Positions 40,694 to 54,995 of a stretch of 64,000 nt of DNA are shown piece by piece. Source of the DNA: Amphibalanus amphitrite (lineage: Eukaryota > Arthropoda > Thecostraca > Balanomorpha > Balanidae). Within the stretch, counting starts at the first letter, position 1. The number at the start of each line of letters is the position of its first letter. Position numbers and translations under genes: made by a program. Under the pieces are notes generated by a model. The model saw only the letters and a list, made by a program, of their open reading frames with translations. It made no database searches and was not told the DNA's origin. Location of the stretch: positions 1 to 64,000 of the forward strand of contig NW_024883425.1 in the NCBI RefSeq assembly GCF_019059575.1, in the 5' to 3' direction.

Positions 40694-43600
40694 CTGAAAC
40701 GCAAGATAGGGCCGGATTGATTCAGAGCTGACAGTTATCTCAGCGTCCGCGCTCTGGAGAGCTGGGCTAAAATCCAGCAGTTATATTCAAGAGAACCTCT
40801 GAATGCCTGAGAGGGTTCAAACACAATTTATTCAGAGGAATTGAGATTATAATCATGGAAATGCGTCCAATATTTCCCTAACTCAGTTACAACGCTAAGG
40901 AGTGTCGCAAAACGAAAATAGATTTGGTAGAAACTGAAATACCATGAAGAGACTCGCTCCATTATGTAAAGCATGTAAGACAGCAGACACATTAGCATCA
41001 TATTCATGCATCCCTGCAGTGACACGAAGTGATAGTGGTAGCAACACGTCAAAATACATTTTTCATCAACCTCAGAATAAGAGTCCGTACAGAATAGACA
41101 TGATGGTAGGAGATCCAAAGAAATCTGGAGCAGTCTATGTAGGTAGACTAAAAAAGATTGTATTGTTATGTCGACAAGTGGACCATCGTGAACAACACCC
41201 GATGCTCGCCATACGATACCGGTTATAACCACCAAATAAAGGTAGCATTGCTTACTTTCAAATTTGAGAGATAAAAAAGCCCTTACGGCCTACGGGTTCG
41301 GAAAACGTATTTCTTTTACGATGTGACCAACAAATCAAACTCTCTTACCAATGCCCAAGACCAATGAGGCCACTGTTAAAGGAAACTATGAGCTCTAATT
41401 GTTGCAATAAACTAGCAAGCCCCTGTAGAGGCCCTGACAAGAGTGATGAAATCCAATGCATTATTCTTAATTTATGGTTTCCGTCTGTTAACGATTATCG
41501 TCCTCGTCACAGTACTTTATTACATTTGGGCGATACTTATGTGACGACACTTTGGCTACTTTCTTGGAGTGCTTTCCACACTAAAGATGCTTTTGTATCC
41601 ATAAATGTCCGCTTACGTAATAAACAGTCGCACCTCGAGCAATTGCACAATTGCACACCCTGCAGCAGTGAGGACAGATCGAGGCAATGGCCCTCGCGTG
41701 CACAAAGACCTTGTACATTTGGGACCGATATAGTTTTTACTGATGCTAGAAATGACGCAGAGATATGTTGTTGATTTTTGTCTCCGAAGGTGTCACATTG
41801 GGACTGAGATCCCGGCTTTGTAGAAAATCTTCTTTCCTCTGAGAGTTTATCGAATTATCACTAAGAACCAGAAAAATAACAAAAGAAATCACTGGTGACA
41901 ATCCGCTAGTGTTATTTTCTGATGAAATCTTGTTGTGGGTCTCCTCCGGCAAGAGATGATCCGTTGAAAAAACATTCATATTATACGCATTTTGAGAAAA
42001 TATGGTGACTTTTTGAGAAAATAAACGTATAAAAACTCAATTTTCTCGATACCCTGAATTCCCAGTGGTCACTGACGGGCGAATGTGATACTACAAATCT
42101 CGCATTCATCATTTGCAGGTAAGCAGCCGACTATCTGATCATGTGCACATACAAAGTCTTTCATAATAACGGTCTACCAAAAAACAGCACGATCAGCATT
42201 CAGCACTATCTATCCTTCTTTCTCGCAGATCCCTTACAGTTTCCCCTCACCTCGCTCGTCCAGCCCCCATTCTCTCCCTGCTGCCCACAAGACTCTCCAC
42301 AGCCAATAAGACCCTCCCAACCACCGCCCTTACCACCGTAGGACTCTGATCGGCACTGACACAACGCTCTCCTTGATCTAATTTCTCAGCATCCGGGAGG
42401 ACCTTGCGGCTTCTTGGCGGTCCCGCTTTGGAGGCATAACGCCCATCTGCATAATCGGACCACTCCTGTCCATTGTGCCATTTACGTCATCGGAAGAACG
42501 GCATCTGCGTCATCGGGATGACGGCGGAAGGCGGCGGCGGAAGGCGACGGCGGAAGGGAGCCGATGCTGACTCGTCGCGCAGCGCCGCTTGGAGTGGCGG
42601 TAGAGGGCAGGCGCTAGAGGCTCTCCTTGTGGGAGTATGGGTTTTCGCCATGGTGAGATGATGGGTGGGTAGCTATTTCAGTCCGTGGGATGATAATGCG
42701 GTGGGACAGTAGTGGGACCGATGGGACGCTGGGACGATGGGATGAGGATGCTCCGATGAGTGAAGAGGTAGAGTCTGCTAGGTAGCGGGAGAGACCAGTG
42801 AGGTCAGAGGCAGCACTCATAAGACCGCCGACCGCCAGACAATGGGCTACGCCGCTGAACCCCCGCGGTGCAGCACAGTCACCTCGCCAGAGGCCTTTGT
42901 TAGGCGCCAGCAGCAGACTTGGCAGCGACGGGGTCAGATATGGGCCTCGGGCAAAAGGCAGGATCTCTGGCATGAATCACCGAAAAAAAACAAGGAACCT
43001 CTATCGCCACAATGTTATATTTGCAAACCATCAAATTTCTTACGACATGCCGAATAAATTATCGGTTCTAAATGTTCATCAATGGAAATAACGGCAGGAT
43101 CAGGAGGCACAGCATGCCAACCCTGGCCATGGTGAAACAAAAAGCCACTAAATGAGCGTGATGGATTCATCGTGCAGGTGCTGCATGCAAATTTAAATTA
43201 GATTCGATGAGAGTTAAACTATTATATGGTATGTATTTATTGATGCTTGCTGGTTTTACTTTATACCGATTGCTCGGATAAGCTGATTCGCTTCCCTCAA
43301 GTATATCGAAGCTCCCTTTGGGAGCTCCCTTTAAAATAACTCGAAGGTATATTTAAATACCGAAACGCTCGATACTATAACAAGCAAGAGAGAATTTTCA
43401 TATATATTTAGAAGATGTTTTTTAAAATTTTAAATGCGCACAAATCAAGAATATTGTATTATTCTTATCGATCTTAATACGCTGATGATCTTCCTAAATA
43501 TATCATCTTTAAGCTCATGATCTTTATAGTCCAAAATCAACTTTAAACGAACAATGCTATTAAAAACCTAGGCGTCATCCATTATTCATTTTCAATCCAT

Positions 43601-45095
43601 GAATAATGGATATTATTCACAATTTATCATTGTCATATTTCACTCGAAGAACTCGAGTCCATAAAGTTACGCATTCAATCGATGTTAAGCTCGGATACTT
43701 CGGGCAAATTCTCCGAAGATTTAACCATCAAACTGAAGCAATTCGAAGCTAGCACAAAGCTATGCCTAGGCGAAATCGTTGGCCAAACTTCGTAAACAGC
43801 AAAGCTGGGAGAACAATATGTTTTTTTGCGGTTTGTATCATTTAATAAGATAGGTTAAAAATAAAACAAAATATCAATTTAACTTTAATCACCTCAAAGG
43901 ACTTTGCGTGTTTTTTCTTCTAAACACCTGCCAGGTTCGCAACATCTAACTCTTCGTTCTATTCTACGAGCAACTCGTATCTTTCCGTCGCAGCCATGTG
44001 TCTTTTTCTCGTTTTCTGGTCGGCTGGTCACCGATCACCGGCCATATATAAAGTATATCCCCGGGGCCTTTCCCGAGGACCGAGGTGACCGCCATGTAGG
44101 CGGAGGGCTGAGCTCCCGTAGAAATCCGGATGTGGTCATGACGGCCAGCCGAAAACCGATCAAATTCATCCGCTTTCCCTCGCATCGAGTGTTCGTAAAA
44201 TTGAACATTCACACATCGGTCCCAGACAAGAAAAAAGTGACACTTCTGTGCTCCTTGCATATTGTTCGTCATCCTCTAGGACGCATCATGAACCGAATTC
44301 ACCTAAACCTGAGAAATCTAACCCAAAATTCTAACAAGACGGCCTGAAGCCCATCCACCCATCCCTCGTGTAATTTTGCCTTGCTCAGCACCTCCCCATC
44401 CCTCGTCGCTCGTCGCGGCCACAAAAAAGGCTGTCGCCGCTGAGCTGCGCCGTCGACCCGTCTCGATCGGGGTGAGGTACGGCCCGGGGGCTGAATGCTG
44501 ATTGGCCCGCCGGCGGCGACACTCGAGGGTGTGCGCCGTCACAGACGGACGCCGACCCGTGGTCGATCAAAGCGAGGAGACCCCTCAGCTGTGCGCGGCT
44601 AATCTTTCCAGCGGCTGGAGTCTGTCCGACAGGTCGGCTGACGTGCGTTCGAGGCTCGCTCGCAGGTTTCCAAGCACGACACCGTCGATGCCATCAATAG
44701 AAACTAAAATCGATTGCTGGTGTTATTCGAAGTTGGTTTCAAAGTAGTGGTAGACTCGTACGTGGAAGATGGCTTTGAGGATGTCTTGCCAACAACTTCG
44801 TTGTGAAGTCGCATACCACGATGCTTTTTCAGTTCAATATTATGCTCAAGACTATTGAATTTTTCCCTTCCACTGTTGACCAGTTAATCACAGGATGCGA
44901 TTGACCTGCCAGCTTTCTTGGGCCGCGATTGCTGAGCTTTCAATTTTGATTTGAAGTTCTCAACTTTTACCTGCCACTGAGCCAGCAGCTTTGAAACATG
45001 CAATCTGAGTTGAACTTTTGTAAGCTAAGTCCGGGTTTATTAGACAGGGGCTCTGCACTTCGCTGCCATGGTACCTATATGCCCTATATGTATAT
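40694..45095. other. mGluR intron, no nested gene
   Basis: GC-rich patches at about 42480-42960 and 44360-44660, otherwise AT-rich. The 147-codon plus-strand frame at 43904-44347 is unrecognised. A 12-bp-stem hairpin (ATCCATTATTCA) lies near 43578-43612. Confidence 0.5.
42515..42565. repeat. GGCGGAAGGC short tandem
   Basis: Four imperfect copies of a GGCGGAAG unit in a GC-rich patch of the mGluR intron. Confidence 0.7.
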
Positions 45096-45374
45096 TAGCC
45101 GTTTTCACGACGACCATCTGGTACACATTTGGTGCACGTCTGGTACAGATTAGGTGCAGATTTGGTCAAATCAGGTTTAGTGTGTCTCTTAGCAGCTATC
45201 AGCTAGGGTTGCACTAATTGCTTATATGCCTGCTTTGTCATATTATCAGAGAGCAACATCGATTAAAACACTGAAATAAATTCATAAAATGAAGATATTT
45301 GCTGTAAAAGAAATTAGGTGCAGATTTGGTCAAATCAGGTGCATTCGCTGGATAGCCCGTCGTGAAAACGGCTA
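45096..45374. mobile_element. Small MITE with TAGCCGTTTTCACGACG ends
   Basis: 279 bp with 17-base perfect inverted ends. An internal direct repeat containing TTAGGTGCAGATTTGGTCAA appears twice (about 45149 and 45315). TA at both edges suggests a TA target. No coding frame. Confidence 0.75.
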
Positions 45375-45506
45375 TTATGTCTTTAGATAATTCAGCTGTT
45401 TATTCATTATTCATCAGCAATGCAAATCTAATGGCTTCATTATAACTCTAAGTATATGCCTATTCAAACGCTCTTGAAAATAATGAGTTGCAAAATTACC
45501 ACTTAG

Positions 45507-46437
45507 CCCGCAAATTGCTGGGGGGGGGGGGGCGTTAAACGCCCCCACTTTTTTCGCCGCGCTATAGCATAAAAACGGCGCACCGCAGGCGCGCCAAAAT
45601 TTGGGTACCTGTAGGGAATTGATTGAAGTATATTGTGACAAAATTCCAAAAAAAAAAATCAGTCGAATTTTTTTTTTGAGAATCGAGGTTTTAGTAACGT
45701 CATGATTTCTGAGTTTTCGCCCAAAAAACGGCAAATGTTCGAAAAATCATATAAAATCACAAAATAGACATACAGACATGCCGTAAACGCCATTAGACTG
45801 CCAATACCATGGAAAATCAAATGGCAGTCTTCGATTTTTCATTATCGTTCCGCATTTTCCAAAATCTTGAACTGAATCTTGGCATTTTCTCGTGACTACT
45901 TCACGACCATGATATACATGCATTTCTTATATTGAACTTTTTGAATTAAACACGTACACATATGATTAAATGAATGCTACCATCGTGTTCTACGCCCAAA
46001 ATTACCCACAAAATATGTGTCACAGGCTGCAAATATCAGTTTTGATTTTCTGGGATATGTGCCTACCTGGTTGACCTGACCTTGACCCTGACCTATGCTT
46101 GACTGACCCCTACATGGATCTGACACTCTTGTAGGCCTTATATGAAGGATTGTGCACCGTTTTGACAGAGTTTATGACGAGAGGCGCCCATTGCGAGGTT
46201 CCGAAGTCCATGCTACTGAAAGCCCGATTTCATGTGTTTGACCTAACCTTGACCCGACCTGTGACCTCAAAATTCAATTTTGAAGTACTCATCTGAAGCG
46301 TCTCGTCGCGTTCTTTCGTTTGCCGCCTCGTGCGTTTCGCTGCGCCTATTGGTTCTCGAGTTATCGGCTGGGGGCGTTTAACGCCCCCCCCCCCTCAGCA
46401 AACGGCGGGTGGCGAAATATCCCCAGCAACTACCGGG
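45507..46437. mobile_element. TTAA element, family A, copy 3
   Basis: 931 bp with TTAG on the left (45503-45506, apparently a mutated TTAA) and TTAA on the right (46438-46441). It has the same end hairpins, GGCGCGCC region and half-site clusters as the other copies, with more point changes and small insertions such as A-runs near 45650. Confidence 0.87.
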
Positions 46438-46441
46438 TTAA

Positions 46442-47284
46442 ACGTTAAAATAAACTTCGATCAAACATCGTGCAGGCAATTCAAAACATACATTAAGTTT
46501 GCCATCTATAAAATGTACTTCCCTCGTGACCGATCAAAATACATTGGTCGTTACTGCAAGTACAGCCACTCATAGATCGTGACGAGGATTACTACATCAC
46601 GTCATAAACTTGCTCAAACACTATCCACGGAGTGGGGCCGAACGTATCGGAAGCTCCTGATTGGCCCGCTTCCTACGAGCCCACTACGCCGGGCAGTCGT
46701 AATTTTAGTGAAAACGGCGTCGGGTCGTAAAGTCCCGAACATTTATCATAAGACATGCACATCCAGAAGCAAACAAATTAAAATGAAACTATAGTGTCGC
46801 GGGGTGCTAGGCGGCGCCTCCTCCACCAATTGAATCGAGGTCTCACCGTCCCAGCAACTCGGACTCCACTCAGAATACTCATAAGCAGTAAGTAATGGAA
46901 TTAAGCCAGCATAATCCCACTCGCAAATTGGGCATACTTGGCGACCCATATGAGTGTCCCAGTAATTCTGAGCGGAATTTGAAGCGGCGATTTGGTCGTG
47001 TTTTTAAGCCGGTCAAACCACCATGCGGCTATCGGAGCTGGCCAGGCCCTGACCGGAAATTGGACCATAAATCGCCAACGCTCTATTGAATTATTGATAT
47101 TGGATACTACCGATGGCAAATAAATTCCTTCGGCTGCCATGAACGGTGTAGACATGGCGTCGCGGCAGCCACATTGAATCATTATGACTTCTATCAGCGG
47201 ACTTTCGCAGTCTTTGACAAACAATCTCATTACTTTCCATCGACGCCCATCACTCACCTCTCACCAGCTCTCCCAGCAAACAAA
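46442..47284. other. mGluR intron between element A3 and the TC tract
   Basis: Unique-looking sequence, no gene or repeat family recognised. Confidence 0.5.
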
Positions 47285-47412
<128 letters not shown>

Positions 47413-47423
47413 ACCCCTCTCAC

Positions 47424-47675
47424 CTGTAAACCACGGGTTCCTCTTGTTGTTCTGCACGGTCAGGTTGAGGAAGTACTCCTCAAAGCCATGAATGGGGTTG
47501 GCCTGCGGCTGCACGGAGAGGGTGCCCTCAACCTCGGGCTCGTTGCCATCGGAGACGAGTGATCGCGCCGACCAGCCGTCGGAGCCGATCCACGAGAACA
47601 GGCCTGTTGCGTTCATACGGCGGACGGCGCGCATAACGCCGGCTACCTCCTGATCTGAGCCGAATATGATCACAC
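47424..47675 (-). CDS. mGluR: mGluR exon: ligand-binding domain, SDGW segment
   Basis: An exon of 252 bp that starts and ends in phase 1. It encodes GVIIFGSDQEVAGVMRAVRR, then MNATGLFSWIGSDGW, and ends NKRNPWFT. WIGSDGW holds the Asp that contacts the ligand amino group in mGluRs (D318 of mGluR1), and an Arg follows five residues later (DGWSAR), as in mGluR1 R323. RNPWF is the family signature before the '..W...F.C' segment. The acceptor is gtttcag and the donor ACAG|gtgaga. One N-glycosylation sequon (NAT) and one NLT are visible. The donor lies only about 12 bases from a 127-base dinucleotide tract at 47285-47411. Confidence 0.93.
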
Positions 47676-47954
47676 CTGAAACGGAGCGGATTTTATGGTT
47701 GGAAGGGCCGACGAGCGTTCTACGAACCGAGAGCGACCTATTTGGAACGAAGACGAGAGGTCCATGAAACGCTAGTGACTTACTTGGAGCCTAGTCTAGA
47801 GGAAACGTGGTATGTTAAACGGGACAAGTGTTCTAGGTTAAGAGTATCATCCTAAGTTGGAACGGAGACGAATGGTGTGCGAAACGAGAGGCATACAAAT
47901 TATTAATCATAGCATCATCAACTCATAGCAATGGACTGTTAGTCTGAAATACAA

Positions 47955-47981
47955 ATCTATCTATCTATCTATCTATCTATT
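47955..47981. repeat. (ATCT)n microsatellite
   Basis: Six to seven ATCT units in the intron upstream of the exon at 47424-47675. Confidence 0.95.
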
Positions 47982-48988
47982 AAATCGTCGTTTTATGGCC
48001 GAAGTGAGTTGGGCGTTATCTGAAACGTGACCCAGGCAAAATGTGTCTTTTTTAGCTGGATGATAGGTAATGCAAGACCAAAATATGGTCGTATTTTAAA
48101 ATATCCCTTGAAATATTCAAGCACCGTCATAAGACAAAAAAAAAAAATGAGGAAAACAAAAACATTGTCGGTGTATAAATAATGTACAAAATAAGATGCT
48201 GCCCTATGCTTGATGATGTTGTCAAAGTGTTATGCAACTCAGGTCCGAAAATCCTGCTAAGAAAAACAAAGTAATATGATGCATTACACTGCAAACCCCT
48301 TAAGTTGCGCTGGTCGCTAATGCCAGCAGATCACCCCATAAAATGAGACCATTCAAGAGAATTGACAGTCCGTTTAAGCGATTATGATGTTATCCATGTC
48401 CATGTGGTATGCGAAATGCAGTGTTTTGCCGCGAAATGCATAAATGAGCGAGTGTGGTGTTTCAAAAAGAAAATCATGATCAATCCAAAAGTGAATGTTT
48501 GTTGAGTAAACACTAAAATGGAAAAGTCTCGTACTCAAGTAGCTATGCCTCAAGCCGTATTTCTCGTCATAATCTAGGGACGATCATAAGTGGTTTCAGA
48601 AAAGAAGAAGAAGAAGAAAATAACGGTAAGAAAATACGTATATTTGCATTAATCCGCTGTCCCATTCCAATAACAATTTCAGTAAATCAAATTTCCCGCC
48701 ATGAATAAAAATTTTCAGCAACCCAATGATTAGCATACGTGAGTTGCTCAATATTCAGATCCACCATATCGTCGTTATGGTCATTAAGCTGCTATGCATT
48801 ACATGCAGCTTGACCTTTACTCTTGCAATATTTTATGATAATGAAGTATGAACATGGGTAATGACCAATAAGCAAATCATAATGCAGTGATTTATAGCCC
48901 TACATTATGCGCATGTATGGAAATAAGCAGGTCCATATTCTGGCACTTTGGCCCAGTGCGGCACCAGCCAAAAGCTCTCACTCCACCA

Positions 48989-51235
48989 GTAGCCTTTCTC
49001 ATAAACATTTTTTACTATTACTGGTGTATAGTAGAATAGTGATTTCAAGTTTACTAATCACTGTTGCCCTCTGTCTCATAAACAATAGTGAAAAGTAATT
49101 AGTAAAAGAGTAAGATTTCGGAGCTCAGTAACGCTTGAAAACGAGTCATGGGACCTCCGTGTGGAAGATATCTTTTTAATTTTATTTTGATCGTCGAAAT
49201 GCGGTAGACACCGTTGCAGTTCTGGCTATATATCTTGGTAGCTAGACCAATGATCGGCACGGGACCAGCATCCACGTATCGATAATTGAACGAGCTGTCA
49301 AATAACATCGATTTATGCCGTGAAGGCACCGGCGACTGTCTGATGAATCATGCGATTTGGAGATAGCTGGCGCAGCTAGATATTGTTTTCGATGAAAAAG
49401 GGTCAGAGTTTTTAAAGCAGGCCCCCACGGCACACCCACTTTTAAAATATTTCAGTATTCCGTGCGCTTCTTGACATTAAATTAAGGATCCCTGCAAGCA
49501 TGTTGGTTTTGACTTTTGACCTAAATTGGCTCGAGCTCAATTTTTAAGGTCGAGATTTATTTTGCTGAGACCTTTCGTCTGGTCACTAACATTTCATTTT
49601 CGGTAGCTGCTGCCTGCTTCATTTACAGAGCAATGCAAAGGAAAGGAAAACACCCCCGGACCTGGGCACTGGATTGGACTAGACTTTCCCTGGCCCCTGG
49701 GTTGGATTTCCCTGGCTCGGCTAGCCTAGTCCGTACCACATCTGTACGTGGCTTTAAAAAATGCACATCACATTTCAGTTGCATGTATTTCGTTGTAGTT
49801 ACATATTCACATGGTTATTATATCAAAGATTACAAACGCACAACCGCACAGACACTTACGTATCTACAACACATGGGCGAGAAAAGAGATCTCCACGTGC
49901 CGCCAGTACGGCGCAATGTGAGCTCGTACGGGCGCTCCCGCGCCGCGGTCAAAGTTGCTATTTGCTCGTCGGCCTTCTCCTTCACACTGTGCAGTGTGCA
50001 CGGTTGGTTATTTGAGCACATGACTTCGATAGCCGGCAGATCCCACTCGTCGTAGCTGACCGTCACCTACAACGCTGCTTATAGGTGGGCATACGAGAAC
50101 GTCGCACACAATAGCCCCAGTGGATGGCATCACTGTAGGTATATGTAATGCATGACTCCGTCCGACCAACCGGTACAGTCATTAGAAGATCCAGAAGTTA
50201 TTTGATATGCTGGGGGAGGCATGCTCCCCAATAAAGTGCTTCATTTTTTTTTTAATTTCTCGGATTGTGATATATTATGCCTATTTGTGCTGTCTAAATC
50301 AAACTACTTATAAAAGTTGTTGGTTTTCCTCTCAATGCAAGGAAAAATGCGTAAGTTCGTACCCATGGGGCGCTGCAGAGGGGGATAAATACTCCAACGT
50401 GCCCCTCGAACCATCAGTGGTCACGGCGGTGAGCGCTATTTTGCTTCAGTTGCATCTAAGTGTTCAGCACCCACAAAGTATTCAGCATCGTATTTGTTTT
50501 GTACTCACAAGACCAATTATGTTTTTTTCTTCAGTTCAGGTTCAGGTTAAAGTAGGTACCTATAGTAGGTTAATGTTGGACTTGCGTTTATTCTATGCCG
50601 ACATCGAAAATACTTCGGTTACTGGGTCTTCCTTTATTATGTATCAGTTGATGGCCCGTTGTCCGTGTCTTGTCCTTTTCCAATAAATGTCTCTCCTTCA
50701 TTGAAAATCCATCGCAGTTCACATTTTGAACGTTTCGAACATATCTCCACTTCACATTAGCTTGCCAGAAACACTCTTGACCTCGATCAGTTGCCCAGGA
50801 TGGAGAGCCAACTTTTCATATGATTTAACGTGAGGTTTTAGCAACAATAGATATTTTTAAAGAAAAAAATGAAGTTTGTTATTTGCCAATAAAAGGTTTA
50901 TGCCGAAAACTCAGGACACGCATTAAGACATAAAGTACAATTAAAGCTAAAAGCAAAACTCGTAAGCTGTTTTACTGCAAGGTAGAGCAAGGGTGAAATT
51001 GACAGCACGAAAGCAAACGTCATTCGACTTTTTTACTACGGCACGTGCTTTTATGAAACACAACCCAGGATCTTCCTACTGGTCACCAGTAAAACTGCGC
51101 CATAGTAACCTAGTAAATTTGCAACTCTAGGTAAAAGTAATTTTTGCTTTATGAAACAGAATTTTACTGGTCAACAGTAAAATCGTGCTTTTTACTATTA
51201 CTTTTTACTAGACAAAGCTTTATGAGAAAGGCTAC
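48989..51235. repeat. 17-bp perfect inverted repeat, 2.2 kb apart
   Basis: GTAGCCTTTCTCATAAA at 48989-49005 and its complement at 51219-51235. ACTGGT-type and TTTTTACTATTAC motifs recur near both ends. They could be the ends of one element or of two separate copies. No coding frame recognised between them, apart from the orphan at 49860-50066. Confidence 0.4.
49860..50066 (-). CDS. Exon-like orphan open frame in mGluR intron
   Basis: A 207 bp segment (69 codons) bounded by an acceptor-like cgttgtag and a donor-like TAC|gtaagt on the minus strand. It is open in the frame VTVSYDEWDLPAIEVMCSNN and contains C, W and charged residues with GC-rich third positions like the mGluR exons. I recognise no family. 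It cannot be an in-frame cassette of the receptor: in the phase set by the flanking exons it meets a stop after about 20 codons. It could be an exon of a nested unknown gene, a decayed repeat, or chance. Confidence 0.22.
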
Positions 51236-54200
51236 AGTTGTCATCAGCCAAAGTAGTCGACACCGTACCGGCAGCGCTCCGGGAATTCACCGTTTAATTA
51301 CTCGCAAAACGGCCCAAGCCAGCGGCGGGTGGTTGGCGTTTTGTCACCAGCAGGCATCAGCAAAACGGCAGCTCCGCTAGCCCACCTCCCCGCACAGCAC
51401 AGAAGGAACCTCCGACATCCAAACAAGACACTTCACAGTTGCCAAGGAAGGTATGGATTTGAAATATCAATAGCTGTTTGCATTCCATGAAAAATATTGC
51501 ATCTTGTTCTTGAGAATTTTGCATCTTGGGTTTTTAAATAAAGATTGTAAGTTTTAGAAGCATTCTAGTTATTTTGGTTTACAAACATCTGCCTGGTCTA
51601 AAAAGTCATGGATAGAATGTGGGTGCCATGATTACAAGAAATGTCGCCTAAGAAGAAAAATCTATGAAACCCATGAAAACCTCCAGTTTCCGTGTGCCAG
51701 CACCAGAGCCTCTCGCCGCGCACAGCGAATGTCTCGTCTGCCAAACTCCGGAGGGACGCCCTCTGCTGGTTCGGCAGTGTCTCAGACCAATTATGGTCTC
51801 GACTGCTCCTTGATTAGGTGGCAATCACGCCGTCACTCTGGGTCGCGAGCTCAGAGAGCTCTCTAGTGGTGAGGGAGGGGAGTCGGGATACCCGTGGCTT
51901 GTGGTCGTCACGAGGTGCTCAAATATTGCACGCTGCAGGAAGTGGCTGAATGAATCGCATTGGATGAGTTGTTAGGGGAACCAAAAAATACTGATCGTGG
52001 TCATCAGCCATATTTGAAACTTGCCATTGACCAGTCCTGATATGAATTGATTTCATACGCGACGAAGAATAGGTCTCCATGAATTTTATTCTTCGGCCGG
52101 AGTGCAAAAAAAAAAAAAGAAACTTCGGACCAATAATTCAATAAATCGAAAAAAAATGCTTGTTTTTAATGACGGGATTTGTCAAGCTCAAACCAGTTAA
52201 AATTATATCGCTAATCAAAGAACTCTGTCCAAATCATTTCCATGCCTAAGAAGTTCACACCAAACGACAAGAACATTGCTCGCCAGAACATAAAAGGTCT
52301 CCGTGCTTTTCAATAATGCATTGAAGCTAAGCGTTTAACATTATGTTATCAGCAAAGTGCATGAAAAAATTCATTTTACACTTTATGTTTGAGTTTACTT
52401 AGTGGGACCATTACATGTGGTGATTAGATTTTCTTCATGCATATTTTATTCCACAGGTAATCTAATTTCGCGCAGCGGGAGTCGCTACAACGCTACCCTA
52501 TAATGCTACCGCATATTTATTCCATCAATTACCTAAGCCCTCAAAGCGGCCTATTGTCGAGTCTAGCCTAAAATGGCCAGACCTCTGCAGCGCACACCGA
52601 TAAGCCGAGGCCGTTGTCTCGCGGCGACAGGAACCGTCTCGTATCCCGCGTGCGGCCGATCCTCGTGAACGCTGCATACCCTTATCAAATGGGCGCCATT
52701 GCCGAGAACGATTGCGTTATTACACAGAACGGTCAGACCAGATTCGCCCGATCTATTTCCCGCGATCATTGGGGGAAATTCTCGACACGTCTGCGCCGAA
52801 CATGTGTTGGTTAGCATAATGCAGCTCGTCTGAATACAAAGCTCAAATTGTGGTAGAATATCTCATAATCACCTGAACATAACGGCGTTTGGGGGTGTAT
52901 CATCACTGCTTTTCGAGTGCCATGACTTAAACGTTAATTAATAATGGTATCAAATGTTGCAGCTGTATAAACATGTAACACATCAACAATAAAATACAAG
53001 ATATTAATGTAATATTTAACATCCACCAATCTAATTAGTATTAAAAATAATATATTTAGTCCTAAAATAGAAACAGCCATCTTCATTTGTGACAATTGTC
53101 TATGAAGTTGCAATGAGCTGTCGAGTCTCATACTCCATGCATAGTAAAATAGCACTCACTAGACTGTTTATGGGTCTGTGAGATCAATTGTAATTGTTAA
53201 CATGTTTGAAATAGCTGTGGAATTTAGCCTCCTAACTCAATCCTCCTAAAAGCGCCATGACCTCTCTAGCGTAAGCCAATCTAAACGATCAAGGACGCAT
53301 TGCTAGCCGTTGAACGCAATACTCAAAACTGCAGATCCCTCTCATGATCGCCTTAACCTCAACAACCTTTGCCTAAGCCTTCTCAAGCGTTGACAACGTT
53401 TCAGAGCATGTCAATGACGTCACAAGACGCGACCAATACCGTGCCGATGACGTCACACGGTCACGGTCCGGTTGCATCATCTCTTTGGGCCACAACGTCG
53501 CGCTGCAGAGCCCTGCTGGATAGATGGGACAGTGATGGAGCCGGCCTAGGATGGCCTGCGCAGGCCGCCTGCCTTTGGCCGCCAGGTCTTTAGAAACGTC
53601 AGCTATAGGTGGGAGGATAAGACACGCTCGAGGAACTACAAGCGCATCGCAAGCAGGCATAAGGCACACACGCGCAACTTTGTTAGCATTGAACGTAGTG
53701 GTTTTCTGATTGGCCCACGCTGCTGCTAACGAATCCGGCAAACAAGAGAAAACCACGGAAGCGGTCCTCGGGCTATCCCTGATCGATATCCACCACTGCG
53801 GATCAAGCACCGACCCTGGTGCACAGGCCAGGGTATGGTGCAGTGGTAAATGAACCGAGTAACAGGCATCGACGTGTGGTTAGGTGATTGTGTATCCAGC
53901 AATGTGAAGCTGATTCATTCATGAATTTTGACGAACGTGCGGTGTAGTGCTGGGAAGATGCGAAAATAACATATATATTCATAAATATCCACGTAAGCAG
54001 CGTTATCAAAGAAAGTAAACAAAAATTCAGTAATAAATGTATTGCAATTCCACAATGTATTCTGCTTAAAGTGTCATCCGAGATTTGGCGAAGCTTTCTC
54101 AGCGGAGTTAAAGTTTAACCGGCTCGTCTCATGGCAAGCTCTGTGTGCGATGGATCGCTTATCCTCTACTTTACATAAGCTTACAGCGACGGCAGGCGCC

Positions 54201-54991
54201 GAGTGCAGTTTACATTCATGTCTGGTGATAGCACAACGGCATCAAAGGGCTTAAGTCGGCTGACAGTTGGAACTTCCTGTCCAGGGACTCAGTGTGGAAA
54301 GTCGAGTTCCTTCAACATAGGTTACTTACGGAGGTCACGGGGTACTCCAGTAAGGGACTTTTTATCCTTTCCAGACCGCACCTATCAAGGGTCTACCCAC
54401 GCGCTCGGGTCTTTTATTTCGCATGCATTATAGTCGCTTGATAGGTCTCGAAAATGTCAGGCATTTAAATGCACTTCTGGGAGAAGTAAAGGTCAGCAAT
54501 CTTTTGACAAATTAGATTACTTAGCCCGGACCTACCGCAGAATTCAGTGCACTGAGCCCTGATAAAGAACGACTTACTTTTAACCTCAACTATATCTTAA
54601 AGTCAGAAAAAGACATACCTACAAATTAAACAATCAAACGACACATGTGATAGTGCAAATTTGAAACCAAATATCAAGGATCATTTTTATGTTCGTCTAT
54701 TCTGCTGTAGAGGATGATGCCCAGGTGAATAGAAGCATGCCCCAATGCGTGTCCATTATTAGCTCCTTGCTCAATGCATTTTCGAAACAAGAAGATAGGG
54801 CGATGTACCTACTCATGACGTCATATTAGGGTCGAGGTGAATGTCAGATTGTTTCGTCATAGGTCAACACTGTCGTGAATTGTCGGATAGATTGAAACAT
54901 ACTCACAGATGAGGACAAGCATGTGCCAAATAAAGAATACCTTTTGGCTTGAGTGCCAACTGTCAGTAAAACGTATATGCAGAATAGCATG
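51236..54991. other. mGluR intron, no gene seen
   Basis: A pair of TGACGTCA sites at about 53414 and 53449. Several open frames (for example 53373-53810 minus) without recognisable features. Confidence 0.5.
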
Positions 54992-54995
54992 TTAG

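Noticed and set aside
43904-44347. 147-codon plus-strand frame
   Set aside because: No recognisable family, and the peptide looks compositionally random.
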